Below, in pieces: positions 22,066 to 24,412 of a stretch of 24,412 bases of DNA. The notes beneath the pieces were generated by a model. It made no database searches, was not told the DNA's origin, and worked only from the letters and a program-made list of their open reading frames with translations. The translations under genes were made by a program, and so were the position numbers. The stretch comes from Chrysochromulina parva (Eukaryota; Haptophyta; Prymnesiales; Chrysochromulinaceae): assembly GCA_002887195.1 (NCBI GenBank), contig PJAB01000540.1, positions 1-24,412 of the forward strand. Reading direction: 5' to 3'. Numbering within the stretch: position 1 is the first letter of the stretch; every line of letters begins with the position of its first letter.

Positions 22066-24412
22066 CTACATTAGCAACTCAAATCCACTCCGGCCCTTCA
22101 GCTTCACCGCATTTTGTACCGCTGTTTTCCCTGCATCTCCCATGTTATTGTCACCAAGCCGCAGCTTGGTCAAGACCGCGTTGACCTTCAGCGCCTCCGC
22201 GATCGCGATGGCACCCTTCGCACCGATCTGGTTCTGGCCCAGGTGCAGGGTGGTCACCACTGAGTTGACCTTCAGCGCCTCCGCAATCGCCTTCGCTCCC
22301 TCATCCCCGATGCTGTTGATCGAGAGGAAGAGGGTGGTCACCACCGTGTTGACCTTCAGCGCCTCCGTGATCGCCTTGGCACCGTCGTCGCTGATCCAGT
22401 TGCTCCCGAGCCTGAGCTCGGTCAACACCGCATTGACCTTCAGCGCCTCTGCGATCGCAATGGCTCCCACTGGACCGATGTTGTTGGAGTTCAGGTCCAG
22501 GGTGGTCACCACCGCGTGGACCTTCAGCGCCTCCGCGATCGCCTTGGCACCGTCGTCGCCGATGTTGTTGCCACAGAGGAACAGCTTGGTCAAGACTGCC
22601 ATGAACTGCAGGTCAGACCTGATCAGGATGCAGTCGGCCGGTTGGAGGTACTGACTTGTGAAGTTGGCCTCCGTCTGGTCGTGCGTCATGCCCGAGAGCA
22701 TAATGCCCTTTTCTGCGCCAATCTTGGCAAGCATCGTGGCCAACTCAACACCAAGGCCATTCTTGAGCAAGTTGCAATGTTTGAGTGCCAAGCTGAACTT
22801 AAGAAGATCAGAGAGGATGAGGGCGCCGGAGACCCCAACGCCTCTCAGGTCCAGCTTCGTCAGCGCGTCTGCACGTAGCTTCTTGATTGGGATCTCCGAG
22901 AAGACCTCGAGAGATGCGCTGCTGAGGACTGCTGTCGCGAGTTGCTGCGCCCCCTCTCCGTCGATGTTGTTGTTGGCGACAGAGAGATTTTTGAGTACCG
23001 AATTGACCTTCAGCGCCTCCGCGATCGCGATGGCTCCCTCACCCCTGATCATGTTGGAGTCCAGGTTCAGGATGGTCACCACCACCATGCCCGACTTGAG
23101 GGCCTCAGCGATGGCTTTGGCACCCTCGTCCCCAATCTGGTTGTAGTTGAGGGACAGAGTGGTCAACACCGCATTGACCTTCAGCGCCTCAGCGATTGCC
23201 TTGGCACCCTCAACCCCGATCTTGTTATTGTCAAGGCGCAGGGTGGTCAAGACCGCGTGGACCTTCAGCGCCTCCGCAATCACCTTGGCACCCTCGTCGC
23301 TGATGTTGTTGATTCCGAGGAAGAGGGTGGTCACCCCCGCCATCAACTTCAGGTCCGACACGATCAGGATTGTGTCGGCGGGTCGGAGGTTCCCGTTCGA
23401 GAAGTTGGCCTCCGTCTGGTCGCGCGTCATGCCCGAGAGCATGATGCCCTTCTCCGCGCCGATCTTGGCAAGCATCGTGGCCGACTCAATGCTGAGCCCC
23501 TTCTTGAGCGCATCGACCTTGGCGCCACAATCCAGGAGCGCCCGCGCCACCTCCTGCTTGTTCTCCCTGATCGCATAGTCCAGAGCGCTCACCCCACGAT
23601 CGTCCCGGCAGGTAACGTCCGCCCCGCGCTCGAGGAGCATTTTGACGACTGCAGCGTGCCCTCCGTGCGCCGCGGCCATGAGCGCAGTCATGCCGCGGTC
23701 GTTGGCCTGGTCGATAAGCTCCGGCGTGTCGTCGAGGAGCGCTCGAAGCTGGTCGATCTGCCCAAACTGCGCCGCTCGCACGTGCTGTACATCTTCGAGC
23801 ATGCCTCCCACTGACGGCTCCACGGTCGGGAAGGGCCACAGCCGAATCTCGTTGTCCGCGAGGTTCCGCGCACAGAGGCGCAAGGCCTCCTCCCGCAAAA
23901 CAACCTTTTGCTTGGAAGCGATGCGCGCAGCCTCCCCCTTGGTCGCCGCCTTGGCCGCCGCCGTTCCCGCCGCCTCGGCTGCGCCAACCCCCTCCGCAGA
24001 TGGGACGAACTTGAAGAGCCGGCCGAAAGAGTTCTTGAGGCCAGAGAGCAGCCCGTTGAGCACCTCCACCCCCACCGCGAGCTTCGGCGCCGGGCGCTCC
24101 CCAAACGCGCGCTGCAACACCCCGTCGACCTGGCGCCATCGGAGCCGCCGATGCCATTGGTTCACGACAGTTCTCGGCGGAAAGTATCCACCGTGCACCT
24201 TGCGGCAGTGAGGGTGCGCATCGCGGTCGCAGGGCTGAAAGCACATCCAGCAGAACGCCACGTTGCAGCTGCTGCATTTCATCGCGATGCAACCGTCTGG
24301 ATCCGGGTCGCAGAACACCTCGCAAGATGGGCAGCCGAGGTTCAGGGCCTCGTGGAGCTCTGACTGTATCGACTCGGGGGTGCACTGCACTTCTCCCTCG
24401 CCCGGCGTCTCC
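22066..24412 (-). CDS. RING/IBR-like zinc-binding, ankyrin and leucine-rich repeat protein (5' partial)
   Basis: The frame is open to the right edge of the window, so the N terminus is missing; a GTG at 24388-24390 is not a credible start. The visible part is about 780 residues. Near the edge a Cys/His cluster (GCPSC, CIAMKC, SSC, AFCWMCF, DAHPHC) resembles the IBR/RING2 part of RBR-type ubiquitin ligases. A basic/amphipathic and Ala-rich linker follows, then about three ankyrin repeats (QIDQLRALLDD, GMTALMAAAHGGH, GVSALDYAIRENK). The C-terminal two thirds holds about thirteen leucine-rich repeats of the 28-residue ribonuclease-inhibitor type with consensus LTTLxLxxNxIGDEGAKAIAEALK. They fall in two blocks, each preceded by a near-identical module with ATMLAKIGAEKGIMLSGMT. 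A substrate-recruiting ubiquitin ligase role is inferred from architecture. The stop is TAG at 22066-22068. Confidence 0.8.
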   Translation of the reverse strand, partial: ETPGEGEVQCTPESIQSELHEALNLGCPSCEVFCDPDPDGCIAMKCSSCNVAFCWMCFQPCDRDAHPHCRKVHGGYFPPRTVVNQWHRRLRWRQVDGVLQRAFGERPAPKLAVGVEVLNGLLSGLKNSFGRLFKFVPSAEGVGAAEAAGTAAAKAATKGEAARIASKQKVVLREEALRLCARNLADNEIRLWPFPTVEPSVGGMLEDVQHVRAAQFGQIDQLRALLDDTPELIDQANDRGMTALMAAAHGGHAAVVKMLLERGADVTCRDDRGVSALDYAIRENKQEVARALLDCGAKVDALKKGLSIESATMLAKIGAEKGIMLSGMTRDQTEANFSNGNLRPADTILIVSDLKLMAGVTTLFLGINNISDEGAKVIAEALKVHAVLTTLRLDNNKIGVEGAKAIAEALKVNAVLTTLSLNYNQIGDEGAKAIAEALKSGMVVVTILNLDSNMIRGEGAIAIAEALKVNSVLKNLSVANNNIDGEGAQQLATAVLSSASLEVFSEIPIKKLRADALTKLDLRGVGVSGALILSDLLKFSLALKHCNLLKNGLGVELATMLAKIGAEKGIMLSGMTHDQTEANFTSQYLQPADCILIRSDLQFMAVLTKLFLCGNNIGDDGAKAIAEALKVHAVVTTLDLNSNNIGPVGAIAIAEALKVNAVLTELRLGSNWISDDGAKAITEALKVNTVVTTLFLSINSIGDEGAKAIAEALKVNSVVTTLHLGQNQIGAKGAIAIAEALKVNAVLTKLRLGDNNMGDAGKTAVQNAVKLKGRSGFELLM
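22100..23360 (-). repeat. 84-bp tandem repeat array encoding the LRRs
   Basis: The DNA encoding the LRRs repeats with an 84-base period (28 codons). The plus-strand phrase TTGACCTTCAGCGCCTCCGC and close variants recur across both blocks, for example near 22175, 22264, 22348 and 22432. The high nucleotide similarity between units points to recent tandem expansion or gene conversion. Confidence 0.85.
22663..23510 (-). repeat. Duplicated LRR-leader module, copies 741 bp apart
   Basis: A block of about 107 bases at 23404-23510 recurs at 22663-22769 with few differences, an offset of 741 bases or 247 codons. Both encode ATMLAKIGAEKGIMLSGMT followed by RDQ or HDQ and TEANF. The offset covers one module plus one LRR block, so the whole unit was duplicated in frame. 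Confidence 0.85.

Noticed and set aside
22100..23360. Regularly spaced repeats that could suggest a CRISPR array
   Set aside because: The 84-base period is coding, in frame, and gives classical 28-residue LRRs; there are no unique spacers or cas genes.

Overview
The window reads as nuclear DNA of a GC-rich, gene-dense microbial eukaryote, most likely an alga with a complex red-type plastid (haptophyte-like, or possibly a heterokont). The grounds are: ten protein genes with no operon logic; three short GT-AG introns of 101 to 137 bases; eukaryote-only families (four-domain voltage-gated cation channel, SCYL1 pseudokinase, SWEET transporter, ShKT-prolyl 4-hydroxylase, C78 peptidase); and a signal peptide ending in an AFAP motif, as in plastid preproteins of chromist algae. 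The lineage assignment is inference; no rRNA or organelle marker is present.

Layout from left to right: SWEET-type sugar transporter (-, 345-1064). PLAT-like protein ending in a CaaX box (+, 1183-2325). Small coiled-coil preprotein with an AFAP leader (+, 2470-3057). An intronless 2092-residue four-domain cation channel (-, 3760-10038). Bacterial-type amidase (+, 10354-11748). ShKT-domain prolyl 4-hydroxylase in two exons (-, 12955-14346). SCYL1-like pseudokinase in two exons (-, 14777-17541). Membrane-anchored hevein-domain protein with a His/Asp-rich tail, two exons (+, 17771-18624). ZUFSP/UFSP-like C78 peptidase with an unresolved 5' end (+, to 21299). RING/IBR-like zinc-binding, ankyrin and LRR protein cut by the right edge (-, 22066 onward).

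Three gene pairs are head-to-head over short spacers (118, 315 and 229 bases), which probably act as bidirectional promoters. The convergent spacers hold no recognisable gene. The genes do not form one pathway. Several do share membrane or secretory themes: channel, SWEET, CaaX/PLAT protein, COPI-linked SCYL1, ER prolyl hydroxylase and chitin-binding surface protein.

The most interesting observations are: two of the three introns are bounded by direct repeats that carry the splice junction, a signature of intron gain; the channel has an apparent D/G/D/D selectivity filter, RRxK-type motifs in its extracellular loops and a SEA-like segment between domains II and III; the C78 peptidase has Asn in place of its catalytic Asp; and the PLAT-like protein ends in CVLS. 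I found no CRISPR array, transposon, rRNA or tRNA.
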